Shown here: positions 52,078 to 63,935 of the stretch, one piece after another | Layout: each line of letters starts with the position of its first letter | How positions within the stretch are numbered: the first letter of the stretch is position 1 | Source: Lyophyllum atratum | Taxonomy: Eukaryota; Basidiomycota; Agaricomycetes; Agaricales; Lyophyllaceae | Assembly (NCBI GenBank): GCA_014905825.1 | Contig: JACGCN010000011.1 | Coordinates: 1,488,001-1,552,000 of the forward strand | Direction: 5' to 3' | Length of the DNA stretch: 64,000 nucleotides | Translations under genes and position numbers: made by a program | The notes under the pieces: model-generated | The model's database searches: none | What the model saw: the letters and a program-made list of their open reading frames with translations, nothing else | What the model was told of the DNA's origin: nothing

Positions 52078-54434
52078 TTAAAATTTGCCGAAAACACTCC
52101 GCAGTACCAAATGCCGCGTGAGGCACATGAGAGTCACCCCAACCATGACCATAGACCCTACAATTCGATAGGTGTCAGTTAGACGTGCTGAATACTCCAA
52201 AAAGTAAACAAAGCCTCGTACCTGCATAGTAGCCAACCACCTCGAATCCCCCTGATGCTGTGTTGATAGCGCCGGATATTGGCGGCCCTGCAAGGGCACC
52301 CAATGCGAAGATACTCATGAACATCCCAAGCCGGCGGCCAATGTCATCCGTCTCTCCAAGTTCCATCATCGGATTGGAGAGGAGCGACACGTAGGCGCCA
52401 GATGAGAACCTTGTCTATCAATTAGTACTAGTTCATTCGAGGGGCGCGGCCAACCCACCCGTAAAGAACGACCACCGCGATCAGCGACGACTGTGTTCGT
52501 GCAAAGGGCCAGGCATATGTCAGAACACCTGCCACTGCCGTGAATGGGATCATTATGTTCGCTGGGCCTAATGGAGGGATAGTCATGTGGCAGTCAAAGC
52601 TAGGAAACAGAAAGAAAGACTTGCCCCAACGATCTGACAGAGAGCCTGCCGCAAATCGCCCAAACAGAGAGCTGGCATTCGCGATCGCGACTAGGTAAAA
52701 CGAAAGGGATGCGGAGATCCCAAGCTCTACGGCGCTAACGCTGACATATGTAAGAACTAAATGGGGCTCCTTAATATCCGCATGTCGTAAGAAACATCAG
52801 TACTCACCGGTATAAAGTCCGAGGAAAGTGAAAAATGCCGATGCACAGTACGTCGTGAACGGTGCCGACTTGAACGCTGCAAGGTTCAATAAGCCACCAG
52901 GTACGTCTGAGGGCGGTAAACGACGTTTCAGGAGCTATCGATATTGAGTGGTATAAGGATGCTGATGTAGGAAATGCCCATGTTAAGAGAACCTACGTAC
53001 CAGGTTTGAGCATCCTAGGGCAAGGAGCAGGATGAACCCGATAATTCGCATTGTCCAAGGGAACCTGTGCCAGGCGGAGAGATGAGCCATATGGACAGAT
53101 TGACACTGACCAGAAGTGGTGGAGCCCCGGCTTACCCTACAAGCGGGATCAAGTTCTTCGCAGCGATAGGTACGACGGTCCCGCCGATCGAGGATCCCAC
53201 AGCCACAAACCCCATAGCCAATCCGCGCCGCAGCTTGAACCAGTGTGCTATAACAGCCGTAGTAGGTCCGAAGATTCCTCCGCAGGCCAACTATGACGAT
53301 ATTATTAGGGCTGTGTTAGGTTAAAGGGTGAAAGAAGAGAAGGCTCACGCCGATGACGATGCCTTGACACAGAAGAAACTGCCAGTACTCTTTACATTCC
53401 GCGACAAGGAACGTGGCGGTGACGAGGAGCGCGCTGGATGTGAGGAATATGGTCCTGAAGTATCCAAGGTCGAATAAGCGGCCGACGAAGACCGCGGGCA
53501 GGAATATTAGAGAGTACTAAGTAGATCGTCCCTAAGTTCGCCAGTTGGGAAGCGGTACAGCATGTAAAGTTCTGCGCACCTGTAACGAGCCAATCCATGC
53601 ACTATAACCGCCCCATGAGGTATGAGTCTATCACCGGGCGTCTAGAAGCGAAGACCTTACATATTCGAAGGCGAGGACTCTCTGAGTAGAGTCCCTTGGT
53701 AATGGGCCTGAAAAGTCTGTGAGGGCGCTCGCCATTAGCACATAACTACCAGATAACAAGTCATCCGACCACTCACCCCCCACGAGTTAACGAAGCCGAA
53801 CCTAGAAATAGAGCATCCATGTTAATCAGATGGGGTTGGTGTGCGGTAATCATGATCGATGAGCTCAAGCGCCGGTCACGGCATCGGTCATGCTGGAGAT
53901 GAAGTCATGCTGGAAATGAACATAATAAACATGGACCCTGTCCGTTCGGCACACATGTGTGCCGGCGGTGGCGAGGGTGTGCCTGACTTGGGTTTTGTCC
54001 ATCCAAAGCCAATCATGCATGGGTGCAAGGTACGAGACGTGGGAGAAACCTCGGGGTCAAATTTCAACAACTTACGTTGAGAATGTATTGCACATCGCCT
54101 AGGATAGTGGGACGTCAGTACCAGTCAAACATCACGTCGGAAAGAACATCGCATAAGGACGCACCCCGAAAACTACGAGCCACGCGCGCCAGCCACCGTC
54201 GGGGAAGTTGGGGTCGTGGTGTGTCCCCACATATCTTGCTGCCGCCTCTTTTTCCGATGTTGGGTTTGCCTTTTCATCGTGTACGTGTACGGTTTCGTGT
54301 TCGTGTTTGGTATCGACGTGCTGTGGGTCTGCTGTACTAGATGCCCGCGTCTCATCATCGTCTGAGAGCGAGCGAGTCCCAGGACTTGAGTGGGTCACGA
54401 CCGGGCCGGTACTATTACTGGCATCGTACGACAT
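52078..54434 (-). CDS. MFS transporter, monocarboxylate-porter (MCT) type, copy 2
   Basis: Tandem paralogue of the upstream MFS gene, same strand and similar intron layout. The start is at 54434 (MSYDASNSTGPVV). A long charged, His-rich N-terminal tail precedes FPDGGWRAWLVVFG, the MCT signature. Segments recovered through introns include NTFSTFGFVNSWG, WIGSLQYSLIFLPAVFVGRL, AHWFKLRRGLAMGF, GGTVVPIAAKNLIPLVG, FPWTMRIIGFILLL, LTYVSVSAVELGI, GRFAAGSLSDRWG, and LGMFMSIFALGALAGPPISG, ending in a span and SVFGKF at 52078. No frameshift was found. About twelve spans are predicted. Substrate unknown; the diverged N-terminal tail suggests different regulation or trafficking. Confidence 0.85.
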
Positions 54435-55934
54435 GAAGCTTGTGAACGTGCCGGGGAGAGAGCCAGGACTCGAGGAGAGGAGTGGAGAGGGACGAAGGAG
54501 TCAGCAGAGGACTTGATCGCAGACCAGAATTGCGGCTAGCTATATGAGAGCACGGGGACCCACGAGTCCATGCCGGCGCCGTCGCATTCGCACAATCATT
54601 ATGTCTCATCTTTTTTGACCCCCAGCCATCTGGAAACAGGAAATCGGCCCAGGGGGGTTGCGTTGTTGAGAAACCACACTTGTGTACCTTACATAACGAC
54701 GCTTCCGGGGCCCTTCCGGCTGAGGTATATTCCGCTAACCCCAACTGTGCTGTTAGACGACGACTGTCCAGGTGGCCGAAGACTCAGGAGAGTGGAAAGC
54801 TGCACGCAGAATCGGAAGATGCAGGTGAGCTGGTGAGTCTAGAAGAGCCGGTGCACGAAGTCAAGCTATTCTCGGATGGCGGAGCTGGCCAAGATGCAGG
54901 AGACTCGTACGCGTGGACAACGATCTTTGGTTCGACATGCTTTGCTTTGGGGCTGCATATGAAGTTTGAGTAAATCGACAGGAGATTAGGTGTGATCCAG
55001 TGGTGGTTTGGTTTCACACCGTTTCTCGAAGACGCAGCCAGCAAGGGGAAGACGGGGACTTGCGAAAGAACAGCCAAAGAAGATGGCCTCGCTAGAATGG
55101 GTCGAAAGAAAAAGAAACGCGGATAGACGGATCGTACTGTAATGAGCCTGCGGGTAACGAAAGGACCCTGTGTAGCTCATACGATTCAGAGCCGGCAGGG
55201 CTAGGATCTCAGCATACGCGGCGGTGTATGACCTTGGAAGGTAGTGCAGGAGACTTAGAAGCGTGAAAAGCGTACGAACATGATGATGGTTGGGAAAGAG
55301 AATGAATACACCATCAATTCTTGACTCAAGCCTAGGTCGTGTTCATTTTGCCCAACCCTGTGCGGAATAGACGGTCAATTTAGTACATGGCCTCGCCAAA
55401 ATATGTGCTCGGGGCAGTCGACCGAGATGAGCAATATACGAGACTTTCCATATATTCTATACTATGCCATATAAAGCGACGCAACACCAACTTCGTATTA
55501 CTGGGACTTGTCTTGTGAGCCAAGGTGAGGAATATCGTGACGGTGGAGGAAAAGGGGACGAAGTATGGAATTCGAAGATAAGATAAGATTCGCTCAAGAT
55601 CTGTGATCTGCTCAGGAGTTCCCAATCCTACATAATCTTCACAATCGCCACTCCTACCTTCTTGCACAATCGGTGGAAATGTGATTCTCAACGCCTCGAG
55701 GTCGATATCGGGAAAGAAGTGAGCAGAAAAGTGGGGACAAAGGTTACAGTCAAGATAAGATAAGATTCATAACATCCGAATCCCGACCCAACAAACGTTG
55801 TCCCTGTTTGCCATACACCCCCAATTTGGAACCTCGAAAAAAAATTGTTTCACGGTCGAACGCCAGGCTCCCACAACCCCGACAAAAATTGTCGCAGAAC
55901 GAACATCAACCCGTCCTACGACACCGACTAACTG
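54435..55934. other. Intergenic region MFS2-NOP1 with GATA repeats
   Basis: A 1.5-kb divergent intergenic region. The 14-nt word GATAAGATAAGATT occurs at 55577-55590 and again at 55754-55767. A related inverted word (ATCTTATCTCATCTTATCT) lies at 62462-62480 upstream of vps28. Doubled GATA sites of this kind can bind fungal GATA factors. No gene was supported here. Confidence 0.5.
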
Positions 55935-57244
55935 ATGGCATTTGGTGCGTTTCCTGTACTCCCGGTGCTCTGACCCCATTGCTGAGGCAGGTTTTGGTTC
56001 CTTTTTGTAGGAGCACCTGGTGGGCGAGGCGGATTTGGCGGACGGGGAGGGGGAGGTGACAGAGGTGGAGGACGGGGAGGATTCAGAGGTGGAGGTGATA
56101 GGGGAGGATTCAGAGGTGGAGGTGATAGGGGAGGATTCAGAGGTGGAGATCGGGGTGGACGTGGTATGTCCTGAATCTCTTTTGGCGATCAAAGAACCCA
56201 AGGACTAATAAATTCCTTTTCTGCTACTCAGGTGGAGGCGTCCGTGGAGGCGGTGTTGGACGAGGCGGGCGCGGTGGCGGGCGTGGTGCCCCTGGTGGAC
56301 GCGGTGCTGGCGGGCGTGGTGGACGGGGCGGACGGGGTGGTGCCAGGGGTGGCGCGAACACCGTACTAGAGCCCCATAGGCATCCTGGTGTCTTCATCGC
56401 CAAAGGAAAGGACCACATGCTGGTCACCAAGAACCTTGTGCCCGGAGAGTCAGTGTATGGCGAAAAGCGGATATCCATCGAAGGTGGCGTTGAGGGTACG
56501 AAGACGGAGTACAGGGTTTGGAATCCTTTCCGTTCGAAGCTGGCGGCGGGTGTGCTTGGGGGCTTGGATGATATCTACATCAAGCCTGGTGCGAAAGTGC
56601 TGTACCTTGGGGCGGCTAGCGGGACCAGTGTGAGCCATGTTGCAGATATCGTTGGGCCGGTAAGAAAAGTCTTGCTTTCCGAGATGTTCACCCACCGATA
56701 TTTCTTTCTTTGGTTTTAGGATGGTGTCGTCTACGCTGTCGAATTCTCGCCGCGGTCAGGTCGTGATCTCATCAACATGGCTAAGAAGCGGACAAATGTC
56801 ATCCGTAAGTCTCAACTTCAACCTCATTCCTAAGGGTTACACTAAGCGAACGATACAGCCATCGTTGAGGACGCCCGGTTGCCCAACAGATACAGGATGC
56901 TGCTCTCAACAGTAGACGTCATTTTTGCCGATGTTGCGCAGCCAGATCAGGCTCGTATCGTCATCCATAATGCCCAGAGCTTCCTCAAGGACCAGGGCCA
57001 CGTTATCATCTCCATCAAAGCCAGTTGTATCGACTCCACCGCACCCCCCGAAACCATTTTCGCGTCCGAGGTGCAAAAACTAAAAGAAAACCAATTCAAG
57101 CCTCTGGAACAGGTTACTCTGGAGCCTTATGAGCGAGACCACGCTATGGTGTCTGGTGAGTTCTTTATTTTCCCCTCTGCTAGTTCATGCTCGCTCACAA
57201 CCCGTTCATTAGCCGTCTACCAACGGCACGTAAAAAGTACCTGA
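55935..57244 (+). CDS. NOP1: Fibrillarin (box C/D snoRNP 2'-O-methyltransferase)
   Basis: Nucleolar RNA 2'-O-methyltransferase. Exons 55935-55944, 56011-56163, 56232-56659, 56720-56804, 56859-57155 and 57213-57244 total 1,005 nt (334 residues). The N-terminal glycine/arginine-rich domain is encoded by tandem GGTGGAGGTGATAGG-like repeats (about 56050-56160) and by a second GGR-rich block after intron 2. The methyltransferase core shows [14 protein letters not shown] (SAM site), [23 protein letters not shown], and [14 protein letters not shown]. The C-terminus [10 protein letters not shown] follows the family pattern. Start choice: the short first exon, ATG GCA TTT G, splices directly into the GAR domain. 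Confidence 0.94.
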
Positions 57245-57615
57245 TTGCCCATTGTTCTCCCTGGTTTCGATTTGTTTAGGAGCTAAGAAGTTATTTTTGT
57301 ATACCTGCTGCCAAGGTCTGGCCTAGCAATTTTTGTATTCCAAAGTAACTACGTAGCTCGGCTCTATCTTTCCTTATATATATTATAATCTCCATCCACG
57401 ATTCCACCGAATTTGAGGCCTCGAAACTGGCGAAGTGACGCCGTGTTTTCGAAGATTTCTTGACGTGGCAAAGTGATCATGTGCCTTACGCAGCCTTCAG
57501 TGATGTAGACATGAGCATTCCGTTTCTTTAACTTTTACACCCGTCTCTTCGTCGTCGCCTCCAGCAACGCGGCTCTGTGCCTACACTCTCTCCACATTCT
57601 GGTATCTCCCAGCTC
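57245..57615. other. Gap NOP1-PMT2
   Basis: 3' flank of NOP1 and promoter of PMT2; no gene seen. Confidence 0.5.
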
Positions 57616-60600
57616 ATGAGACCATCTGAAGTCGCTGTTGACTTCGGCCCTGACTCTGTAACTCCACGCACCTCCGACGACTTCGAAGAAATCTCATATC
57701 CCACCACCCATTGGAGTCCAGCGCACAGGGACGAGGAACTACCTTTGCATTACATGTCGGAAGAAAAGGCTCGTCGGCGGACGGGCAGGGGCGGCCACGA
57801 GGGGGCGGGCATCTATGAGAGTGGTGGCGAGAAGGAGGATCGCTATGAGGCGTATGACGATGACGGCAAGGACGTCTACAACAAAGTCCGCCCCGTCAAG
57901 AACCGCGTAGGCAGTGGCCGTCCCCCACCGCCTCCCGCGCCCCCTGCGACTAGCATAGTATGTCTACCACTCCGTACGTGTTATAGCTTCTACTGACGCA
58001 TATGGGCAGAGGGAGTTCCTGATGCAGAACCTGGAGCATATCCCGCCGATTGTGTACACCCTCCTATCCTGCTGGACGCGCTTCCATAAAATTGGCAGGT
58101 CGAACGTCGTCGTCTGGGACGAGGCCCACTTCGGCAAATTCGGGTCGCACTACCTCAAGCGCGAGTTTTATTTCGATGTACATCCGCCCCTGGGCAAGAT
58201 GCTTGTTGGGCTCGCGGGTGCGCTAGCAGGTTATGACGGCTCGTTCGATTTCAAGAGCGGTGTCGAGTATCCCGAGAATGTGCCCTATGTCGCGATGCGG
58301 GTGATGTTAGCGACGTTCGGAGTGGGTATGGTTCCGCTGGGCTGGTATACCGCGGTAGAGCTCGGTATGAGCCAGTGGGCGTGTCATTTGGTTGCTCTTA
58401 TGGTTTTGCTTGGTACGCGGTCTCTTTCTTTTCACAATTGCCTGTCACTTATCTGTACAACAGATGTCGGCTGGCTTTGCATCTCGCGGTTTATCCTCCT
58501 GGACTCCATGCTCCTCTTTTTCACGTTCTTTACCGTTTTCTGTCTTACCAAATTCCACAATCAACAATATCAGTAAGGGTTTGATTTACCTCACATTGCT
58601 TGACCTGACCAAATCGCAGGTCATTTTCTGTCGACTGGTGGTTGTGGCTAATAATGACTGGCGTCTCCATTGGTTGGGTAACTAGGTATGTTTATCTCTC
58701 CTCCTCTACAGTTACGTTGCTAAAGCCGATCCCAGCGTCAAAATGGTCGGCCTATTTGTCACCGCCCTGGTCGGCCTGTACACAATCGAGGACCTCTGGG
58801 ATAAATTTGGAGACCTAAAGATGTCCGTGGTACGTGTTTTCTTTTCTTTGAGTCAACTCCCTTCTGACGTTGAGGTCTAGCGCGACCAAGCTAAACATTG
58901 GGTCGCCCGGATAGTTTGTCTGATCTTCATCCCTATCCTCGTCTTCATGGCCTCCTTCAAGATCCACTTCATAATCCTCAACCACTCCGGCCCCGGTGAC
59001 GCCCAGATGAGCTCACTTTTCCAAGCCAATCTCGTCGGGAACGACTTCTCCCAAAATCCCCTTGGTTCGTTGTCCACTGCCGCCCTTCCAAGTTTATTTA
59101 TTGACATATCTTCCACGCAGAGGTCGCCTACGGCTCGAAACTCACCCTCAAGAATATGGGCTGGGGCGGTGGGCTGCTGCATTCGCATGTGCAAACCTAC
59201 CCCGTGGGCTCAAACCAGCAGCAAGTCACCTGCTACCACTACAAGGACGAGAACAACAACTGGGTCATCCTTCCCCGCTGGGACCAGCCCGAGTATAACC
59301 CTAACGAAGAGATCAAGTACTTGCAGCACGGCGACGTCATCCGGCTCCAGCACTTCCCGACCTCGCGCAACCTCCACTCTCATACCGTCCTCGCCCCCGT
59401 CACGAAGCTCAATTACGAGGTCTCTTGTTACGGCAACGATACGATTGGTGACGTTGGCGACTACTGGCAGGTCGAGGTCGTGGATGACATCAAGAGGAGC
59501 AAAGTGGATAGGATACATTCGCTCACAACGCGCTTGAGGTTCCGCCACCAGCAGCTCGGGTGCTACCTCCGGGCTGCGAATGCGATTCTGCCACAGTGGG
59601 GCTTCAAACAGGTCGAGGTCAGCTGCGATAAGGAGAATAACCCGAAGGATGTGGCTACGTACTGGAACGTGGAGAGTCACTGGAACGACCGACGTGAGTC
59701 TCTCCCTCTATCACTCCTGCTTGAGTTACTGATCCAATTTGGCCTTGTGCAGTTCCCGCCGCGGACGTCAAATTCTACCGCTCGCCATTCCTGCGCGACT
59801 TTTGGCACTTAAACGTAGCGATGATGACGTCAAACAATGCACTTATTCCCGACCCAGACAAGGAAGACATCCTTGCGTCCAAGCCGTTCGATTGGCCGTT
59901 CCTCCATCTCGGCCTCCGCATGTGTGGCTGGGGTGATACCCAGATCAAGTATTACCTCCTAGGCACGCCTGTCATCGCATGGGGCGGCTCGCTGAGTCTT
60001 ATCGTGGCTCTTCTCTCCCTGGGCGTGTATGCGCTGAGGAGGCAGAGGAAGTATGTCGATATGGAGCCGCGTGAGTCGATATGGTTATCCTTCTTTCCCG
60101 GGGGCGGCTGAGCTGATGGGTCTGGGGTCTGTGTAGGTGAATGGGATCATTTCTTGTATGTGGGCAAGATCGCATTCTTTGGATGGGCACTGCACTACTG
60201 TGAGGACTTTTAATCTCGCGCTTAATATTGACTTTGGTGGACTGATCGTTATTACGCGTCTAGTGCCGTTTTTGGTTATGGGCCGGGTAACCTACGTCCA
60301 TCATTACGTGCGTCCCCCTCTCCTACATATGTGGTTCATCTCCGGGTAGGCTCTGACGCCATGATGATCTAGCTTCCTACACTATACTTCTCCGTGCTGA
60401 TGCTCGCGCATCTCCTGGATCACTTCGTGTTCTCCTCGCGCCGGTACACGACCCAGACGAAGTGGATCGTCTTTGGGATCTGTGCGGGCTCAATCGTTGG
60501 CACATTCTGGTGGTTCAAGGGTCTGGCTTTCGGTATTGACGGCCCGATCAGTGAACACAAGGGTTTGCTCTGGCGTAAAGTGAGCCTCAGTGTCTTTTGA

Positions 60601-60663
60601 CTTGCGGCGAATACTGATGAAACTGTGATGATTTTACAGAGTTGGAACATATACAACGAGTGA
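57616..60663 (+). CDS. PMT2: Protein O-mannosyltransferase, Pmt2 subfamily
   Basis: ER membrane enzyme moving mannose from dolichyl-phosphate mannose to Ser/Thr. Twelve exons inferred: 57616-57957, 58010-58412, 58464-58572, 58620-58685, 58712-58829, 58881-59064, 59121-59693, 59753-60070, 60137-60199, 60264-60307, 60373-60579 and 60640-60663, giving about 815 residues. A cytosolic acidic N-terminus precedes the catalytic loop VVWDEAHFGKFGSHYL with the Asp-Glu motif, then DVHPPLGKML; this form is Pmt2-type rather than Pmt1 or Pmt4. A MIR-like lumenal region (GGGLLHSHVQTYP, LQHGDVIRLQH) follows, then the spans and the C-terminal GLAFGIDGP. The ATG at 57616 is the first in frame. All exons join in frame. 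Confidence 0.92.
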
Positions 60664-60988
60664 AGATATCCGGACTTTGTTGTTTAGCTTACACCTACAC
60701 CTATAGCTAGCGGCCCCTCCTCGCCGTGGGTCGTCCGAAAACACCTGCTTTTTGTACATATCCAGCTGCGTATAATATTTGGATCTATTCCGGGGTGGCG
60801 TGAATTATGTGTCGTGGGTAGTGTGAAGTAATGTTGGATTTGTCGAACGGGAGGCGTGCGTTTCAATTAGTGGTCCGAGGCCGGTTCTAAATGGGCCTGA
60901 TGTTATTGTAGGGGATGAGGCGGGGCGAGGAGGCACGGCCGGTGCTGGTGACGGCCTGGCTGCGGATTGGTAGTCTTGCTGATCCTGT
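60664..60988. other. Convergent gap PMT2-unknown gene
   Basis: 3' flanks of two convergent genes; nothing else seen. Confidence 0.5.
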
Positions 60989-61823
60989 CTAAATTATGAA
61001 CAGGAGAGGTTTGTCCGGATCACAGAGGCCGCAGTCTGCGCAGCCATGGATGCTGAGAGGGATTATGGGTGCAGGTAAGTCATGACGTTTCGGAAGCCCA
61101 CGAGGAGAGATCGGACTCACGAACACGTCCCAGGTGCGTCCCGAGGGATGAACATGACTTTGCTGCGTGTTTTGCCGGAGTGCCGTAAGGGAGGGGGAGC
61201 CAGAGCCGTAATACATTCGGTTAAATCAGGCGTACGGCTCGCTGGGCCGGCAGTGCAGGTGGGCGCCGCTTCGTCGTCGACCTCAGAGTCTTCGTGCCCT
61301 CCTTCGTAGGAGTAGAAGGTGTCGCTGTCGCTCGCACTGTCGTCAATAACGTGCGCGTGCGCTTCTTTTTCCACGTCCAGTTCGCGATCGAAGTTGGCGA
61401 TGTCAAGGAGGATCTTGCCGCCAAGGACGTATGCAGGCTGGGGCGATCAATACTCATCAGTCAAGACCTTCAATAGCGAAAAAGAAATCAACCACGACGT
61501 ACGCGTTCTACCTGTACCGCCGGCAATGCGTAGTAGGAATGTGCTGCTTCGTCATCCGATACGAGGGTGTCTGAGCCGTCGGTGCCCTCTATAGACGAGG
61601 TGCCGTCCCGGTCCATGATCACGGGGTCATGATGCGGGTACGACATGAGGCGCTCGAGGTACGGTCGGTGTGCGCGCCACGCGGCGAGCTCGGTGGCAGC
61701 GGCAGTGCTGAGAGCGTCTGCCGCTGATCTGTCCGGAACCACAGCGAGCGAGGTCTGAATGGCGCCGATCACGCTTTCGAGACGTTCCGAGAGGGCGAGC
61801 AAGGAGAAAGGGAGGCGCGTCAT
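60989..61823 (-). CDS. Unrecognised protein, fungal
   Basis: Three exons (61823-61512, 61437-61121 and 61052-60989) join in frame to 230 residues with GT-AG introns. The N-terminal 60 residues are helical (LLALSERLESVIGAI, ATELAAWRAHRPYLERLM). An acidic Ser/Asp-rich middle contains DSASDSDTFYSYEGG, and an Ala/Pro-rich stretch and a short Cys-containing end (HGCADCGLCDPDK) complete it. No family recognised. It is divergent from vps28 across about 730 nt. The consistent splicing and codon-like composition argue for a real gene. Confidence 0.7.
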
Positions 61824-62551
61824 GGACGGATGGTGTGGGCGTCTGTGGGTGGAAGACAGGGCGAAGGAGAAGAAGCTGGTCTGCTGCGCAGGAAAGATCT
61901 TTGGGCCTAGCAGAGGTGGGAGGCCACGATGCGTTGAAGAGGGGCGATCGGGGCATGAGGTTCGGGGAACCGTTTTAATATAAAAGGAAGAGTGTGGCCA
62001 ACAGGACCATTAGCCTTAAGCGAATGGCCACCCTGCGATAGGGAACAATGGAGGATCTGCAGAAGTGGCATATGCCGCGGGATCTGTATGAACTTCTTGA
62101 TGGCCAGAGACAAAGACGGCGGGCTGTGGCCTGGAGGGCCGTCAGTGACTCAAATATGTTAACGCGACAAGGCAGAGCACCGCCAACTAATCATTACCTC
62201 GAGCGACTTTGTTATTGGGCTCTGTCTCTGGACAATAGGACAATAGTCCGTGCGGTGCACGTATCAACGTGATCATCAATCAGCTTGAAGGCGACTGAGT
62301 CGCCTTGAAGTTATTAGACACCGAGAAGCCAGAGCAGTACACCATATGTTTCCATTGATTGTGGTGAATAAGAGATTCCTGGGCAGCCCAGCTTGAGCGC
62401 AGGATCCCGACCCCCGAGGGCATGCCAAAAGACATGGCGAACAGGACAAAGGCAGCTGGTCATCTTATCTCATCTTATCTAAAATTCCGTTATCCGCCTC
62501 CGAGAGGTTCGGAGCAGCCTTCCTCATTTCATTCTTGACACATATTTCAAC
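61824..62551. other. Divergent promoter region unknown gene/vps28
   Basis: Holds a doubled GATA-type word in inverted orientation at 62462-62480, about 70 nt before the vps28 start. No gene was supported. Confidence 0.5.
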
Positions 62552-63501
62552 ATGAGCTCGCTGCCGCTCTCCATGGATGAAGAAGTCCGTTTGTATACCA
62601 ATAATGCAGACCGGGAAAGATACAACAATCTAGCGACCCTCTTCGGTATCACTGTGGCCCTTGATTATCTTGAGCGAGCGTTTGTACGGGACTCTATTAC
62701 TGCAGCTGAGTACGTTCTTCCGTGTGTCATTTTTTTCGCATCAACTCAGCCATTCCTCAATTGCTATTTATTTATCTCTCCTCAAAGAGATACTCGCCAG
62801 CATGCACGCGGCTCATCGCGCAATACAAGACCATGTTGAAGTTGGTGGGGGACAGTGTGCCATCAATAGAAGAGTTCATGGCAAGATATCGAGTCAGTGT
62901 TCTCCTGATATTGCTTGGATGCGACGAGATACGTAATACTAATCCCCATTCTTAGATGGATCATCCTGCCGCTCTTCATCGACTGCAAGTTGGGGTCCCA
63001 GCCACGGTCGAACATTCGAGTGAAGCTGGTCCGGAGACAGGGAAATGGGTGGCAGAGACGACGCAAGTGAGGTCGAGACTTGAATCCCCCTACCATTCGA
63101 TCTCACGCTGTTTCCAGAGCTTCATCACATTCATGGATGCATTGAAGCTACGCCTACGCGCTAAGGACCAGTTGCATCCAATCCTGCAGGACCTCGTGAC
63201 TGGTTATGCCCGGTTCAAAGGGAGCAAAGACTGGGAAGGACGAAGTCGTATGGTTGGATGGTACGTCTCGCCTCTGTTTCCATGATGCCAATTAAGGTCG
63301 CGTTGTTTCAGGCTGATCACTCTCAACGGGATGAAGGCATCCGAGGAAATCACAGAAGAGCAATCGCGCCAGGCTCGTCCTCCTTCTTTCAATCATATAA
63401 GCTCGAACTTATATGTCTTCTACCAGTTGCTATTTGATGTCGACCATGCTTATGCCGAATTCTTCAGAAGTCTGAGTGGTGGGAAAGACGATCCTTCCTA
63501 A
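62552..63501 (+). CDS. VPS28: Vps28, ESCRT-I subunit
   Basis: Endosomal sorting subunit linking ESCRT-I to ESCRT-II. Exons 62552-62709, 62790-62892, 62956-63066, 63118-63260, 63312-63372 and 63427-63501 total 651 nt (216 residues, normal length). The N-terminal domain includes EEVRLYTNNADRERYNNLA, LDYLERAFVRDSI, and LVGDSVPSIEEFMARYRMD. The C-terminal four-helix domain includes FITFMDALKLRLRAKDQLHP and ends EFFRSLSGGKDDPS. The last intron begins CAG/GCTCGT, so it appears to be GC-AG (51 nt). A decayed head of this gene is found at 2609-2960. It is convergent with helicase relic D. Confidence 0.93.
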
Positions 63502-63639
63502 CATCTTCTCAACCCGTCGCCCCTCGAATACCTCGTAGCCCTATCGACTTGATAGCCATGGGGGTCACACTCTATACCAAACAGTGATTCAGAGGGTGCA
63601 CATGGGACAGTGGCGATGAGGCCTTCGATGACACTGCTT

Positions 63640-63935
63640 TCGGTAGCTGGACGTCAGGCGTACCGTAATGACAAGAAATGATCATTCATTTCGAGAAACA
63701 GCTGTGCTACATGCTACAGTAATGCACGGAGACGACAGACCCATGGTCTGAATGTCGATGTACAGTAATACTAACCATCTACTTCAACCCCAAGTTGTCC
63801 GTTGTCAATATAGTGGAATCCTCCCGCACATCTATATCCCGACCCAATGTCCTGCCAACGATATTTTTGCGACACAAACATCCATTTCCCGCAGTTTAGC
63901 CTCAGCATAGAGAGCGTTAGTGAATCACCCATCCA
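63640..63935 (-). pseudogene. Helicase-family tail relic D
   Basis: On the minus strand this repeats the last 40 or so codons and the 3' flank of copies B and C: AKLRxM, then RWQDIGSGYRCAGGFHYIDN, then the conserved downstream block with GCATGTAGCACAGCTGTTTC. One extra base near 63865-63875 breaks the frame between the two protein pieces. Homology begins abruptly near 63900, so only the tail is present within the window. It lies tail-to-tail with intact vps28. Confidence 0.75.
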
